From the NCBI GenBank assembly GCA_958009055.1, contig OY253653.1, positions 930,001-994,000 of the forward strand: a stretch of DNA of 64,000 nucleotides. The letters run 5' to 3'. This document shows, one piece after another, positions 44,588 to 54,782 of the stretch. The DNA is from Choricystis sp. odSpoLacu1. Its lineage: Eukaryota; Chlorophyta; Trebouxiophyceae. Within the stretch, counting starts at the first letter, position 1; the number at the start of each line of letters is the position of its first letter. Under the pieces are notes generated by a model. That model was not told the origin of the DNA, did no database searches, and saw nothing but the letters and a program-made list of their open reading frames with translations. Both the position numbers and the translations under genes were made by a program.

Positions 44588-44991
44588 TGTTGGTGTGTGT
44601 GTGTGTGTGGAGTGTTGGTGTGTGTTCTGTTGTTTGGGGTGTTTTGTGTGGAGAGAGATCAACAACGCGCTGCCTGTCCCCCCCCCCCCCCCCCTCCTGC
44701 TTTTGGCGCCCCACCCCTTGGCGTGTAAACGTTTTTTGTGCGTGTGTGTGTGTGTGTTTGTCCTTCTGAACTGAAGCGCTGTGTGTGCGTGTGCGCAGCG
44801 CGGGTTCTCTCGCTCTGGGTCGAAAACAAAAACAAAAAATCAACACTTCCCGCGCGCTCAGCTTCATTCCCTGCACGTCGCTCTCACCGCCGCTTCTCCC
44901 GCCCTCCGGCGGGCAGCAGGCGTGCACGCACTCCACAAACACAACACACACGCACCACACACACACGTCCACCCCCTCCCCCCCACCCCCA
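44588..44991. other. Intergenic region between SF3B1 and KEA antiporter
   Basis: 404 bases with TG-rich repeats just after the SF3B1 stop, a C14 run near 44680, a second TG tract, and a CA-rich leader before the next ATG. No gene was found. Confidence 0.6.
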
Positions 44992-47356
44992 ATGCCGGCG
45001 CGACCGGCGCTGCCGCTCGCGGCGGCGCTGCTGCTGCTGCTCCTCGCCGCCGCCGCCGCCGCCCCCGACGGCGCCGCCGCCCGACGCCCGTCCGACGGAC
45101 ACACGGCGGGTGGCGACGCCGCCGGCGCGGCCCCCACCCCCGCGCCGAGCGGGTCCAAAACAATCGCGCAGCGCATCGACGAAGCGTTGGAAAACGAGTT
45201 TCCGAAAGCTGCCGACCCCGCCGTCGGCAAGACTTACAGCGAGAAGGCTAAATCGGATGATGTGAGTGGAGTGTGGGTGGATGTGGGGAGGGGAGGGGGC
45301 GCGTGGGCGGTCGAGTTTTGTTTGTTTCTCGACGCGCCAGGAAAGCGGGGGCGGCGGTCCGCGCCTCCCACCACCAACCAACCAACCAACCCACACACAA
45401 CTCACAGGCCACCGTCGAAACCGTCGTCAAGGTGTCTTCCAAAGCCCGCGCCGACGACGCCCGCCGCCCGGCCGCGGACAAGCTGCCGGTGCCGACGCCG
45501 CCCTCCCCGCCGCCGCCCACGCCCCCCCCCCGCACTTCGTGGTGGCCCGACCCCCACGCCGCTGAGAAGGAGGCCCGCGCCGCCCGCGAAGCCGCGGCCG
45601 CGGCCGCCGTCGCCAAGCGGGTGCGGGACGCGGGGGCGGCGGCCGCGACCGCGCGCGCGGCGGCGGATGCTGCCGCGGCATCCGCCGGCGCCACTGAAGC
45701 CGACGTCGACCGCATCATCGACTCCCAGGACAATGAGTACGTGCTGTCCCGGCCCAAGGATGCGGGGGCGGGGTTGATGCTGGACCCACAGCTGGTGCGC
45801 GATTTGACGGTGGTCATGGCGGCCGCGACCGCGGGCGGCGCGGCGCTGGAGTCCGCGGGCCAGCCCCAAATCAGCGGCTACTTTCTCGCCGGCTCAGCCG
45901 TCGGCCCGGGCGGCCTGCGCCTCGTCAAAGAGATCGTGCAGGTCGAGTCCCTGGCCCAGCTGGGGGTGCAGCTGCTGCTTTTCACGCTCGGCCTCGAATC
46001 CTCCGGCGCAAAACTGCGCGCCGTGCGCGGCGTCGCCCTCGGCGGCGGCGCCATCCAGTTGGCCGTGTTCACGGGGCTGGGGGGCGTGGGGGCGCGTGCC
46101 CTGGGCGGGTCGGTGGCGCTGGTGAGGCAGAGGAGAGACAGAGAGGGGGGGGGGGGTGCGTGGAGGGGGGGACCGCGCGCGAAGCACGACCTCACCCCCG
46201 TCCGCCACCCTCCCCCCCCTGTCCACAGGGCCTCTTCATCGGCGCCCTCGTCGCCATGTCCTCCACCTCCGTCGTCGTCAAATGCCTGGCGGACGCGCCC
46301 CGGTCCACGCCGTCGCGCACAGGGTCGATTGTTATAGGGACGCTCATCCTCCAAGACTGCGCGGTCGGCCTCCTGTTTGCTGCCACGCCCGCCCTCGCCC
46401 ACGCCGCCCGCGGAGGCGCCGTCACGCGGGCGGGTGTGGCAGCTCTCGCAGGCCGCACTGCCGCCTCATTGATCGCATTCGTCGGCGGCGCGGCCGTCCT
46501 GTCGCGCGCTGTGCTCCCCCGCGCGGCCTCCGCGCTCGGCCGCACCGCCTCCGCCGAGCTCTACCAACTCGCCGTCCTCTCCTACTGCCTCCTCGCAGGC
46601 TGGGCCTCCTCCTCCCTGGGCCTGTCCTCCGAACTGGGCGCCTTTGTGGCGGGCGCCGCGCTGGCCCCCTCCGACCAGCGCGAGCGCGCGGCCGCGGCAC
46701 TCGAACCCGCCAAAGCCCTCTTCCTCGCCCTCTTCATTGCCTCCACCGGCCTCGTCATGTCGCCCCGGTTTCTGCTGGCCCACGCCCGCGTCCTGGTGGG
46801 GGGGCTGCTGCTGACGGTGGCGGTCAAGGCGGGAGTCGTGGCGGCCGTGGTCCGCGCGTGTGGCGCCCCCCCGCGCTCCGCCTTCGCCGTCGGCCTCGCC
46901 CTCGCCCAAATCTCCGAGTTTGCGTTTGTGCTGCTGTCTGCCGCCAGTCAGGCGGGCCTGCTGACGTTCAAGCTGTACCAACTGTTGATGGGCGTCACCG
47001 CGCTCTCGCTGCTGGCGACGCCCTTCCTGGTGAGGGCGGCTGCTTCACTCGCCTCTGCAGGCACCCCCCCCGGCGCCCCCGCCCCACACGACAGCCCCCC
47101 CCCCCCCCCCGTCTGGAGGCAAGTGGGGGGGGGGGGGGGCGGCGGCCGACCAGTCCCGATGTCGAGGGCGGCGACGCGGCGACCGCGTCCCCGCCGCCGC
47201 CGCGGGGGGCGGGGGGGGCGGGGGGGCGGGACGGGGAGGCGCGCAGATTGTTGCAGCGGCACACGGGGAGTGGGGAGGGGTGAGTGGGGGGAAGGGAGGG
47301 AGGGAGGGGGGGGACGTGTTTTTCGAGGGGGGGGGGGGGTGACGCGGTGTTTTTAG
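44992..47356 (+). CDS. KEA-type K+/H+ antiporter (CPA2 family)
   Basis: Cation/proton antiporter of the endomembrane KEA4-6/TMCO3 kind. Exons are 44992-45261, 45408-46121 and 46229 onward. A signal peptide (ALPLAAALLLLLLAAAAAAP) is followed by a long lumenal, Ala/Lys-rich helical region. The transporter domain has SGYFLAGSAVGPGGLRLVKE, QLGVQLLLFTLGLE, AMSSTSVVVKCL, GTLILQDCAVGLLFA, LGAFVAGAALA and AVGLALAQISEFAFVLLSAA, matching KEA proteins; the Gln-Asp pair of the ion site is in LILQDC. The C-terminal tail after a C16 run (47095-47110) and G15 run (47125-47139) is unreliable: one frame stops at 47356, another at 47283. No KTN domain is seen, unlike KEA1-3. Confidence 0.85.
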
Positions 47357-47930
47357 AACAGGGAGGAGGGGGGGGGGGGGGACTGCCTTGTTGAGGTGTC
47401 GATGGGTAGCATGACGTTTGTTCGTTTCACACGCGGGGGGGGGCGCGGTGGTGAGACCGCCGGGCCGCAGGAGGGGGTGGGCTGTGCGGAGGGACGGACA
47501 GGCGAAGCGGCAAAAAAGGGCGGGAGCCGGCAAAACGTTGTGTGTTTTTAGTGCGCGCCGACTCGGAAGCGAGGCTTTTACCACCCGACCGCCCCCGCCC
47601 CGCCGCCCCCCTCAAATCGCGCACGCGGTCCACCAGAGCGTGGGGGGAAACGGAAGCGCCACGCCTGCGTGTGAAAGGTGTGTGTGTGTGTGTGTGTTTG
47701 CGCGACGGCGCTCTCCATTGCCGCGACGGAGCCCCCCTTCCTGACGCCCCCCTCCGCGCGCGCCCGTCCCCCACGCCCCCTCACCGCGTAGGCGAGGATA
47801 CAGCGGTGACTGCTGCGTGGGCCAAGCCTGCGATGCGCGGCGGGAGACGCCTGCGTGGACACCACACGCTTCATTCACTCACGCCCGTCGCCTCCCCCCC
47901 CCCCCCTCCGACCCACCCACAGCAAAAACC
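47357..47930. other. Intergenic region with G-rich and CA/TG tracts
   Basis: 574 bases between same-strand genes. G runs from the end of the KEA gene continue to about 47480. A TG repeat lies at 47676-47700 and a C run just before the next ATG. CCACAG at 47917-47922 could be a splice acceptor for an unseen upstream exon of the BED gene. No independent gene was recognised. Confidence 0.5.
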
Positions 47931-48884
47931 ATGTCCCTCCTCACCGAACCCCGCACCCGGGGCCGCCCCCGCCACTGGTTGTGGGACGAGTTTGTGCCCG
48001 TGGGCGAGGTCAAAGCCTCCACCCGGCGGCGCTCCGCCGTCTGTCGTCACTGCAACCGCACAATCGAGGACGCGCGCCCCGAAAAGTTTGTGTCCCACTT
48101 GACCGAGTCCTGCCCCCTGGCCCCACCCCACCTCGCGACCACCGTGGCCGAGCGCCACACCGCGGAGCGGGCGGCCATGGCGGCCGCCGGCGGCGGGCGG
48201 CGCAAGCGGGAGGGGGGAGAGTTGGCCGCCAAAAAGGCGCGCCCCCCTCCCCCTCCTCCTGGCGCCGAGCTGGCCCCCATCACTGCGGGCGCCCTGGACG
48301 ACATGCTGCTGACGTGGTTGGCGTCGGCGCGCGTGCCTTTAGCTGCGGTGGACGATCCCTCCTTTGCTGACTTCGTTTACCGCCTCGCCCCCTCCTACCA
48401 ACCCCCGTCCGCCGCCCAGCTGGCCATGCGGCAGGCCGCCCTGCTGTCCCAGTCGGCGGCCGCCGTGGCGGCGGCCGCCGCCACGGCGGCCGTGGTGGCG
48501 GCACAGGGGGGGCCGCCATCGACGGGCGACGACGATGACGCGGCGCGGGGGGGGGCGCCTCCACCCGCCCCCCCCGCCCCGCCACCCGTGCGGGAGGGCG
48601 CCCCCATCGCCGACGCGGCCGCCGTCGTCATGGCGGCCGCCGCCGCTGCGACTGCCGCCACCGCGCCGCACTGCGCTGTGGGGGACGCTGCCGACGACGC
48701 CGCCGACCAGGAGGCCGACGTGTCCGCCCTGCTGGACATGGTGAGGGCGGGAGGGGGGGGGACGCTGCGATCGCCCCAGCCGCCGCCCGCGTGGGGGGTG
48801 GCGGTGGGGGGTGAAGGGAAGCGCGGCGAGGGGGGGCCGGGGGCGCCGCCCACGCCGGCCGCGGACTCGGGGCGGGTGGAGTGA
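47931..48884 (+). CDS. BED-finger protein related to hAT transposase N-terminus
   Basis: 317 residues in one exon. Residues 15-60 are a BED zinc finger: HWLWDEFVPVGEVKAS, CRHC and HLTESC, giving the Cys2-His-Cys ligands. After a basic, Pro-rich segment comes LLTWLASARVPLAAVDDPSF followed by RLAPSYQPPSAAQL. That pattern (short helix, P.., P.F.., L.P.Y..PS) is the start of the hAT transposase body just after the BED finger. The rest is Ala/Pro/Asp-rich; the RNaseH-like DDE core and dimerisation domain are absent. No inverted repeats or target duplications were noticed nearby. It looks like a domesticated DNA-binding remnant, though a truncated element cannot be excluded. Confidence 0.6.
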   Translation: MSLLTEPRTRGRPRHWLWDEFVPVGEVKASTRRRSAVCRHCNRTIEDARPEKFVSHLTESCPLAPPHLATTVAERHTAERAAMAAAGGGRRKREGGELAAKKARPPPPPPGAELAPITAGALDDMLLTWLASARVPLAAVDDPSFADFVYRLAPSYQPPSAAQLAMRQAALLSQSAAAVAAAAATAAVVAAQGGPPSTGDDDDAARGGAPPPAPPAPPPVREGAPIADAAAVVMAAAAAATAATAPHCAVGDAADDAADQEADVSALLDMVRAGGGGTLRSPQPPPAWGVAVGGEGKRGEGGPGAPPTPAADSGRVE

Positions 48885-49147
48885 TTTTGGGGCAAAGGAG
48901 GGTGTACACAGAGAACAAGAGAGAGGGAGGGCGCAGAGGAAAGAGAATAGCTTTTTTGGTGTTTTTTTTTTCTTTTCCTTTTTCCCCCCCGCCCCCGTGC
49001 AAACACAACACACGCCCACCCCCACCCAACGGTTTTTTTTTCAGTCGCTTTGGATTGGTGTTGTCTCTCCCAGTTTTGTGTTCATGTCTACAGAAAAAAT
49101 GTTGCACTTTCTTTCACTCGTCACTCGCTCACTCGCTCACACTCTCT

Positions 49148-50724
49148 TCACGCCGCCACCGCCGCCTGCGCCGCCTCCGCCTGCGCCGCCGTCAGGAAGC
49201 GTTCCGCCACAGACATGTCGTCGGGCGTGGTCACCTGGAGGGAGGGGTGGGTGGAAGGGTTGGAGCTTGGGTTGAAAAAAGGGGCGAGGCGTGTGCGGCA
49301 GCAGCTCTCGACACTGGTGTCTTTCCTCCGTGCCGCCGTCTCAAGGGCTCAGAAAGATTCCCATGTTCAGCAAGAGTCCGCAGTCGGGTGTTTAGCCCGT
49401 CGGATGTCTCTATCTACTGTAATTGATTTAGCTGAGATCGTCACTGCCCACCGGAGGCGGAGGAAAAGAAAAAAGGGTGTGTGTGTGCGAGTGTGCGTTT
49501 CCATCCCACCCTACTCACCTTGATATTCGTGTACGCGCCCCGCGTGATGGCCACCGGCTCCCCCAGCGCCTCCACCACGGACACGTCGTCCGTGACGGCC
49601 AGTTGGTTGCGTGCCACGAATTCAAACCCGCGCTTCAACAAGTCGACGCGCACGCACTGCGGCGTCTGCGCCTCCCACAGGGCGGCCCGGTCCAGGGTGC
49701 GCACCACGCGGCCGGCGTCGTCGACTTCCTTGATGGTGGGTTTGACGGGGACGGCCAGGACGGCTGCGCCGATGGCGGCCGCGTCGGCCGCGCACGCGCG
49801 AACATCGTCCGCCCGAATCAGCGGCCGCGCGGAGTCGTGCACCGCGACGATGGGGGTGGACGGCGGCACGACCGCCAGGCCGGACGCGACCGAGTCCTGG
49901 CGCTCGGCTCCCGGGGTGGCCCAGGAAAGAGGGGGTTTGGGGGAGGGCAGGGAGGAATAGTGTTTTTCAAACAACTCCCTGTAGTCTTCGCCACACACAA
50001 TCACGATCGCCCCCACCTCCGGCATGCCCGCAAACGTGGCCAGCGAGTGGGCGGCGATGGGGCGGCCGCAGAGGTCGAGGTACTGTTTGGGGATGGGGGC
50101 CTGGGGGGGGTGGAGGGGGGGGGGGGGGGGGGTTAAAAGGGAAGTGCGGAAAGTGTTTTGAATCGATTCCTCGTCTCTCCCTACCCCAAACACACACACC
50201 CAAACCACTCACCCCCATCCTCTTGCCCGACCCGCCCGCCAGCAGGATGACGGCGAGCGACCCCGGCGCCACGGGGGGCGGCGCGCTCGCGTCGGCGCGC
50301 GCGGCGGCGCCGGCGACGCGGCGGGCGCGCAGCGGGTGCGCAGGCGGTGGTGCGACGATGGAGGTGCGCCGGGCCAGGCGGGCGGAGGGTGTGGTCGGGC
50401 GGGCGGCTGTGGAGGGTGGAGGGAGGGGTGCAAGGTGAGACTCGGCCAAGCCAAAAAAAAAAAAGCAGCGTCTGTGCAGTCGGCTCTACAGAGCATGCCG
50501 CCACGTTGGCGGCCGCATTGGTGTCAATGTGAACGTTCGTGCATGGGCCAGGGTGGAGGCGGGAGGCACGCGACACGTGCTTGCCGCCCAGCAGCGCAGG
50601 GGCGGCTGCGGCAGCGGGCTGTGCTCCCTCCGTGCCCCTCACCCCCGCTCCGCCACGCACCGCACGCTCCGCGCGAGTGGGCGACTGCCACACGCGGCAA
50701 CCGATGTGTGGCGGTCGCACGCAT
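49148..50724 (-). CDS. ISPD: 2-C-methyl-D-erythritol 4-phosphate cytidylyltransferase (IspD)
   Basis: Third step of the plastid MEP isoprenoid pathway. Exons are 50724-50643, 50406-50213, 50100-49519 and 49234-49148, about 314 residues. Exon 1 gives a plastid leader (MRATATHRLPRVAVAHSRGA). It was placed because it joins in the right phase to exon 2, which has no ATG of its own. The catalytic part has LAVILLAGGSGKRMG, PKQYLDLCGRPIAAHSL, VHDSARPLIRADDV, LWEAQTPQCVRVDLLKRGFE, TDDVSVVEALGEPVAITRG and IKVTTPDDMSVAE. Exon 1 is less certain than the rest. Intron 3 (49518-49235) contains a probable C/D snoRNA on the same strand. Confidence 0.9.
49345..49449 (-). ncRNA. Probable intronic C/D box snoRNA, U24-like
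   Basis: Lies in intron 3 of IspD, same strand. A 5' GGGC and 3' GCCC can form the terminal stem. A C-box-like GTGACGA (49444-49438, one mismatch to RTGATGA) follows the stem, and a perfect CTGA D box (49352-49349) precedes the 3' arm. Two antisense stretches, AGTAGATAG...GACA before a CCGA that could be D', and TGGGAATCT before the D box, match the adjacent 25S/28S rRNA sites that snoRNA U24 guides in yeast and animals (rRNA recalled from memory, not aligned). The segment is clearly less GC-rich than its host intron. The weak C box is the main doubt. Confidence 0.5.
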
Positions 50725-50977
50725 TGCGTTGGTTTCGGCGAGCGAGCGGGGGTGGCAAAACCGAAGAGGCGACTGGAGGTCAAACGCACTCTCTCTCTTT
50801 CGCTTGTTTTCCACATCCGTGCACGGAGGGAAACGCGCTCACACACAAGACCCGCCACCCCACCGCGCACGCCGCGACAACCCGTGTGTTCACTCCACCT
50901 GCTTGGCCACGCCCTGTGATCGGGCGTGAGCAACAGACACCAACAAAAAAACCGTTTTTTTTTTTTTCCTCCCAATC

Positions 50978-52544
50978 ATGTCGCTCGCGTCCCTCTCCTA
51001 CCGCGACCTCCAGACCGAGCTGAAGTCGTTGGGCGTCAACGCGCTCGGGTGAGTGTGTGTGGCGTGTGTGTGTGTGGCGTGGGTGTCGGGAGAACGCGCG
51101 TCCGGCGGTCGCATCCACCAGCCGCGCGCGCGCGACGAAAAACGAAAAACCAACACAACACCACCTACCCCCCTCCTTCCCTTTCCACAGCAAGCGCGAC
51201 GACTTGGAGACCCGCCTGGCAGCCGCCCGCGCGGCCGCCCCCAAGCGCTCCACGCAGGCGTCGCCCAAGGTGAGGGGCAGTGGGTGGGCGACCGCGACCG
51301 CCGCGCCGCACGCGCCCCCCACCCCCCCTCGCGTCGTGGTGTGGCGTGTTGTGCCGTCCACCGAGCACGTTTTCGTGGCGCCGACACACCCCACTGACGC
51401 GGCTGCCTTCCCTCTCATCTCCCCCCAGAAGACGCCCTCCCTGGCCGCCGCCGCGCGCACGCCGCTGCCGGCCGAGCCGCGCCGCGTCACGCGCCGGTCC
51501 GCCTCCAAAAAGGGCGCCCCCTCTGCATCTTCCGCCACCCGCCGCGTGGTGCTCGCTCTGGCCGCGCTGGCCGCCCTGACCGCGGGCGCGCGCACGGAGG
51601 CGGGGGCGGCCGCGATCGCGAGCGCGAGCGGGGCGGCGATGACCGCACGCGACGCCGCGATCGCGAGCGCGAGCGGGGCGGCGATGACCGCACGCGACGC
51701 CGCGCTCGCGGCCGGTGGGCCTGCCCTGGCGGACGCCCTCGACCGGGGTGCCACCGCCCTGGCAGCCGCAGCTGCCGCTGCCACCACCGCGGCCGCCCCC
51801 GCCCTGGCGGCGGTGGAGCCGGCCACTGTGGCCGCGCGTGCCGCACTCGCGCGCGCCGCGTCGGCCGCGGCCGACGCGGCGGCCGCCGCGCGGGCGCGCG
51901 CGGGCGGCGCCGCCTCCTCCACCTCCCCCGCGTGCGCGTCCCTGGTGGCGCCCTCCGTGGCGGCCACCATCGTGGACCCCGCGTTCCCGGGGGCGACCGA
52001 CGCGCTGGGGCTCGCGCTGCGCGAGCGGGCAGAGGGCAAAGCGACGGGCGTGCTGCTGGCCGTCGATGACGACGACGCCACCGACGCGTCCTTGTCCTCT
52101 GCCCTGGACGCGGTCGCGGCTGGCCTGCCCCCCGCGTGCGCGTCCTGCACACTTGCCCTGGACGCAGCGTCGCTGACCGCCCCCGGGGCGGCGCAGGCCG
52201 CGCTCGCGCCCTTCTTTGCGCGCTGCCCGTCTGGGGTCGTCACCCTGGCACGCGTCGATGCCCTGCCCCCGACCTCCGTGCCCGCCCTGCTGGCCGCCCT
52301 GGGGGAGGGTGGCGGCTACGAGACCAAGGATGGGCGCGTCGCGTCCAGCGGGGCGCTGGTGGTGGCCACTTCGGCCGCCCCCGCCGGCGCGGCCGTGCGC
52401 GCGGCCGGTGACGACGCCGCGTTTGCGGCCTCCGCCAAGCGCGCCCTGACGGCCGCCCTGACTGAATCCGGCGTGCCGGCCGTGGCCGCGGACGCGCTGC
52501 GCAGGAGGTTTGATGTTGTGGTGCCGGTGGCGGTGGCGGCGTGA
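50978..52544 (+). CDS. SAP-domain protein with one membrane helix, possible inner nuclear membrane protein
   Basis: Exons 50978-51048, 51191-51269 and 51429-52544 give about 421 residues. Residues 1-40 are a SAP domain (LSYRDLQTELKSLGVNALGK then RDDLETRL), a DNA/chromatin-binding motif. A basic Ser/Lys/Arg region follows. Then comes a hydrophobic helix (VVLALAALAALTAGA, near 88-104), an Ala-rich stretch with two 15-residue repeats, and a folded C-terminal domain of about 190 residues (ATIVDPAFPGATDALGLAL, GVLLAVDDDDATDAS, VVTLARVDALPPTSVPALL, ALVVATSAAP). The strand-helix rhythm with a sensor-like VVATS is AAA+-like, but no Walker A is visible, recalling LAP1/LULL1 torsin activators. Function is inferred, not shown. 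Confidence 0.6.
51609..51698. repeat. 45-base direct tandem repeat in coding sequence
   Basis: Copies 51609-51653 and 51654-51698 look identical and add two AAIASASGAAMTARD units to the SAP-domain protein. The length is a multiple of three, so the frame is kept. Exact identity suggests a recent duplication. Confidence 0.95.
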
Positions 52545-52770
52545 GAGAGAGAGAGGGTGGTTGATTTTTGATCGAGAGAGAGTGGGCCCCTTTTGAGAGG
52601 AGAGTTTGTCCCCCCCTTTTTTCTTCACCTTTTTCCCCGTCCCCACGAGATGAACACAATGGGTGCGGGCACAGCCCCCCCTCACAATATGGAATGAACA
52701 AAAACCTACACACAAACTGAGAGAGAAACAAATAAAAACACAAACAAAAAAACAAATCAAACGCCGCGAG

Positions 52771-53412
52771 TCAGGGCCCGCTTCCCACGCACCGCCGCCG
52801 CTCCGCGTCCCAGGCCGCCGCCCGGGCCGCGCGGTCGGCAGCCCAGCGCGCGCGGTGGGAGCGCAGCAAGGCCTGTTGGAAAAAAGGGGGGGAGGAGAGG
52901 TTTTTAATCAAGTAGCAGTGTGTGTGTGTGAAAAACAAAACAAAAAAACACCAACAACCAAACCTCACCTCGACCAATGCACCATCCCCGGCCACCTCCA
53001 CTGGTGGTGGGCTGGGCCGGGTGACGGGCGCCAGCGCCGCGGGTGGCAACCCCGGGCGCGCGGTTCGTGCGACTGCCGGCGTTGGCGGCGCCGGCGTCGG
53101 CGGGCCGGCTGGCGCGCCATCGCCGCGCACCCAGCGCCGGGTCAGAGAGTACAGGGAGTCGGTGTCAGCGTCAGCAGTGGAGACCTGAACGGGGGGGCAA
53201 GCTGGCTTGTGAGCTTTGCCCCGGTCCCTGCTCCCCGCCCACCCACAAAACCTCCTGTCCCTCACAGACACCTTGCGCTCCAGTACCGTCCACGTCTCGC
53301 CGGGGGCGGTGGCGCCGTCGGGCGGGGACGCGAGCGTGGGCGGGGGGGGCAGCGTGTGTAGCGCGGGCGGCGTGACCGCGGTGGAGCCGGGCGTGGGCGG
53401 GTGGGTGGCCAT
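52771..53412 (-). CDS. LIN37-like small protein (MuvB/DREAM subunit candidate)
   Basis: Exons 53412-53266, 53184-52969 and 52872-52771 give 154 residues. The segment TWTVLERKVSVSTADADTDS, then LYSLTRRWVR, resembles the LIN37 core, in which a short acidic strand precedes PLYPICRAWMRN. The C-terminus (LLRSHRARWAADRAARAAAW) is a basic helix like the LIN37 tail. LIN37 belongs to the MuvB core that represses cell-cycle genes. The match is short and the rest is Pro-rich, so this is a tentative call; a plain hypothetical protein is the alternative. Confidence 0.42.
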   Translation of the reverse strand: MATHPPTPGSTAVTPPALHTLPPPPTLASPPDGATAPGETWTVLERKVSVRDRRFCGWAGSRDRGKAHKPACPPVQVSTADADTDSLYSLTRRWVRGDGAPAGPPTPAPPTPAVARTARPGLPPAALAPVTRPSPPPVEVAGDGALVEVRFGCWCFFVLFFTHTHCYLIKNLSSPPFFQQALLRSHRARWAADRAARAAAWDAERRRCVGSGP

Positions 53413-53594
53413 GCGTGGTGTGTGCGTGTGGGGGACGCTTGGAGTGGCACACACAAACGAGCGCGGGCGGGACCGCGCGGGCGCCGATGCCTTTTTCACT
53501 AGACCGACGTTCTGGCCGCAAAAAGCAACGCCACCACTGAGGCGCCACTTTCGACAGCCCCCCCTCCTCTCCCGCACACGCATTTGCACGCAGC

Positions 53595-54553
53595 ATGCGG
53601 TCCGCATTCCTCTCCGCCTCCACCTCGCGCGCCCTGCTCCCCGTCGGCCGGGCGTCGGTCGCCCCCCGCCGTGGCGACCGCAGCGTCGCGCGCGTCGGCT
53701 GGGTGAGTCTGTGTGTGGCCTGTTGTGCGCCCCCGGGCAAGCCTGCCGCCCCCGGGCAACGTGCATTACAGCTGGGGCTGCGCGTTGGGCGGGGGAGGGA
53801 CGCGTGTCGGCGGCACAAAAAACGCGCGCACGGCCGCGCCAGGCTGCGTCGCCGCCTGCCACGAAAAAAACAAAAAACAAACCTCCAACCCCCGTTTTTT
53901 CCTCTCACCACCACACCACCAACCCCACACCAACACAGGACCCGGAAGGCATCCTCGCCGCCCCCCAGGGCGGCCACATCGCGCGCCGGTCCATGGACAG
54001 GGCGATCGCGGAGAACAAGGAGCTGGCTGAACAAGTCGAAAAAGAACGCCTCAAAGCGCGCGAAAAGTTGCTGGCTGCCCGCGAGTCGCGGGCGCCTCCC
54101 ACAACGGGTGGACGCGCTCTGGTCGACTACTTCCTGGACACGGACGCGGATGAAATGGAGTTTGAGATCGCGAGGTGCCGCCCGCTCGTTGATGCAGCCT
54201 TCCTGCAGTTCCTCGACTCCGAAATCGGCGGCCTGCGCTTTGCCAAAACCCCCAACGAGGACGCCCTGGCCGAGCTGGAGATGCTGCGCGACGTGCTGAA
54301 AGACGGCACCGCCGCCGTGGACGCCAACGCGGCCGCGTTGAAGGCGCCCGCGGAGCGGTTGCGCAAACTGCTGACCGCCCCCGACAAAAAGGCCGCCCTG
54401 CTGGCCATGGCGGAAGCCAACGAGGTTGATGCTCCTTTGATCACGCTGCTGCAGCAGAATGTGGATGCTGCCAAAGCGGCGGGCAACACGGACGCGGTGG
54501 CGTTTTTGGAGAAAGTGCGCGACGCGGCGCGCAAGTTTGTGATCACGGTGTGA
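53595..54553 (+). CDS. Conserved organelle-targeted protein, function unknown
   Basis: Exons 53595-53702 and 53939-54553 give 240 residues. Exon 1 is a 36-residue Ser/Arg/Ala leader (MRSAFLSASTSRALLPVGRA), likely plastid. The mature part is all-helical: a charged segment (NKELAEQVEKERLKAREKLL), a middle part (FEIARCRPLVDAAFLQFLDS), and a C-terminal LLQQNVDAAKAAGNTDAVAF ending VRDAARKFVITV. The last motif occurs in several plant chloroplast proteins of unknown role, from memory. Its leader exon has a second, decayed copy at 16439. Confidence 0.62.
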
Positions 54554-54559
54554 GCGTGA

Positions 54560-54565
54560 AATAAA
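54560..54565 (+). promoter_or_regulatory. Possible polyadenylation signal AATAAA
   Basis: AATAAA lies 7 bases after the stop of the gene at 53595. Few other genes here show it, and chlorophytes often use TGTAA, so it may be chance. Confidence 0.25.
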
Positions 54566-54782
54566 AACATTGATTTTTTTTTGTGAAAAAGGTGTCATTT
54601 TTTTGTGCGATTTCGTTTGTGTTGGCGTGTGCGTGTGTATACAAAGCAGGGGCAAAACAATCAAAAGTATTCAACTCGGGTGGCGGGGAGAGTGGTGGGC
54701 CAAACAAACAAAAAACGCGTGCGCTCTCTCTTTTTTTGTGTCTCCCACCCCCCCTTCACACGCCGCCCTCGGCCTCGTCCTC

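Noticed and set aside
47111..47356. KEA antiporter Gly/Arg-rich C-terminal tail as a functional domain
   Set aside because: It lies after C16 and G15 runs where the frame cannot be trusted, and an alternative frame gives a different tail.
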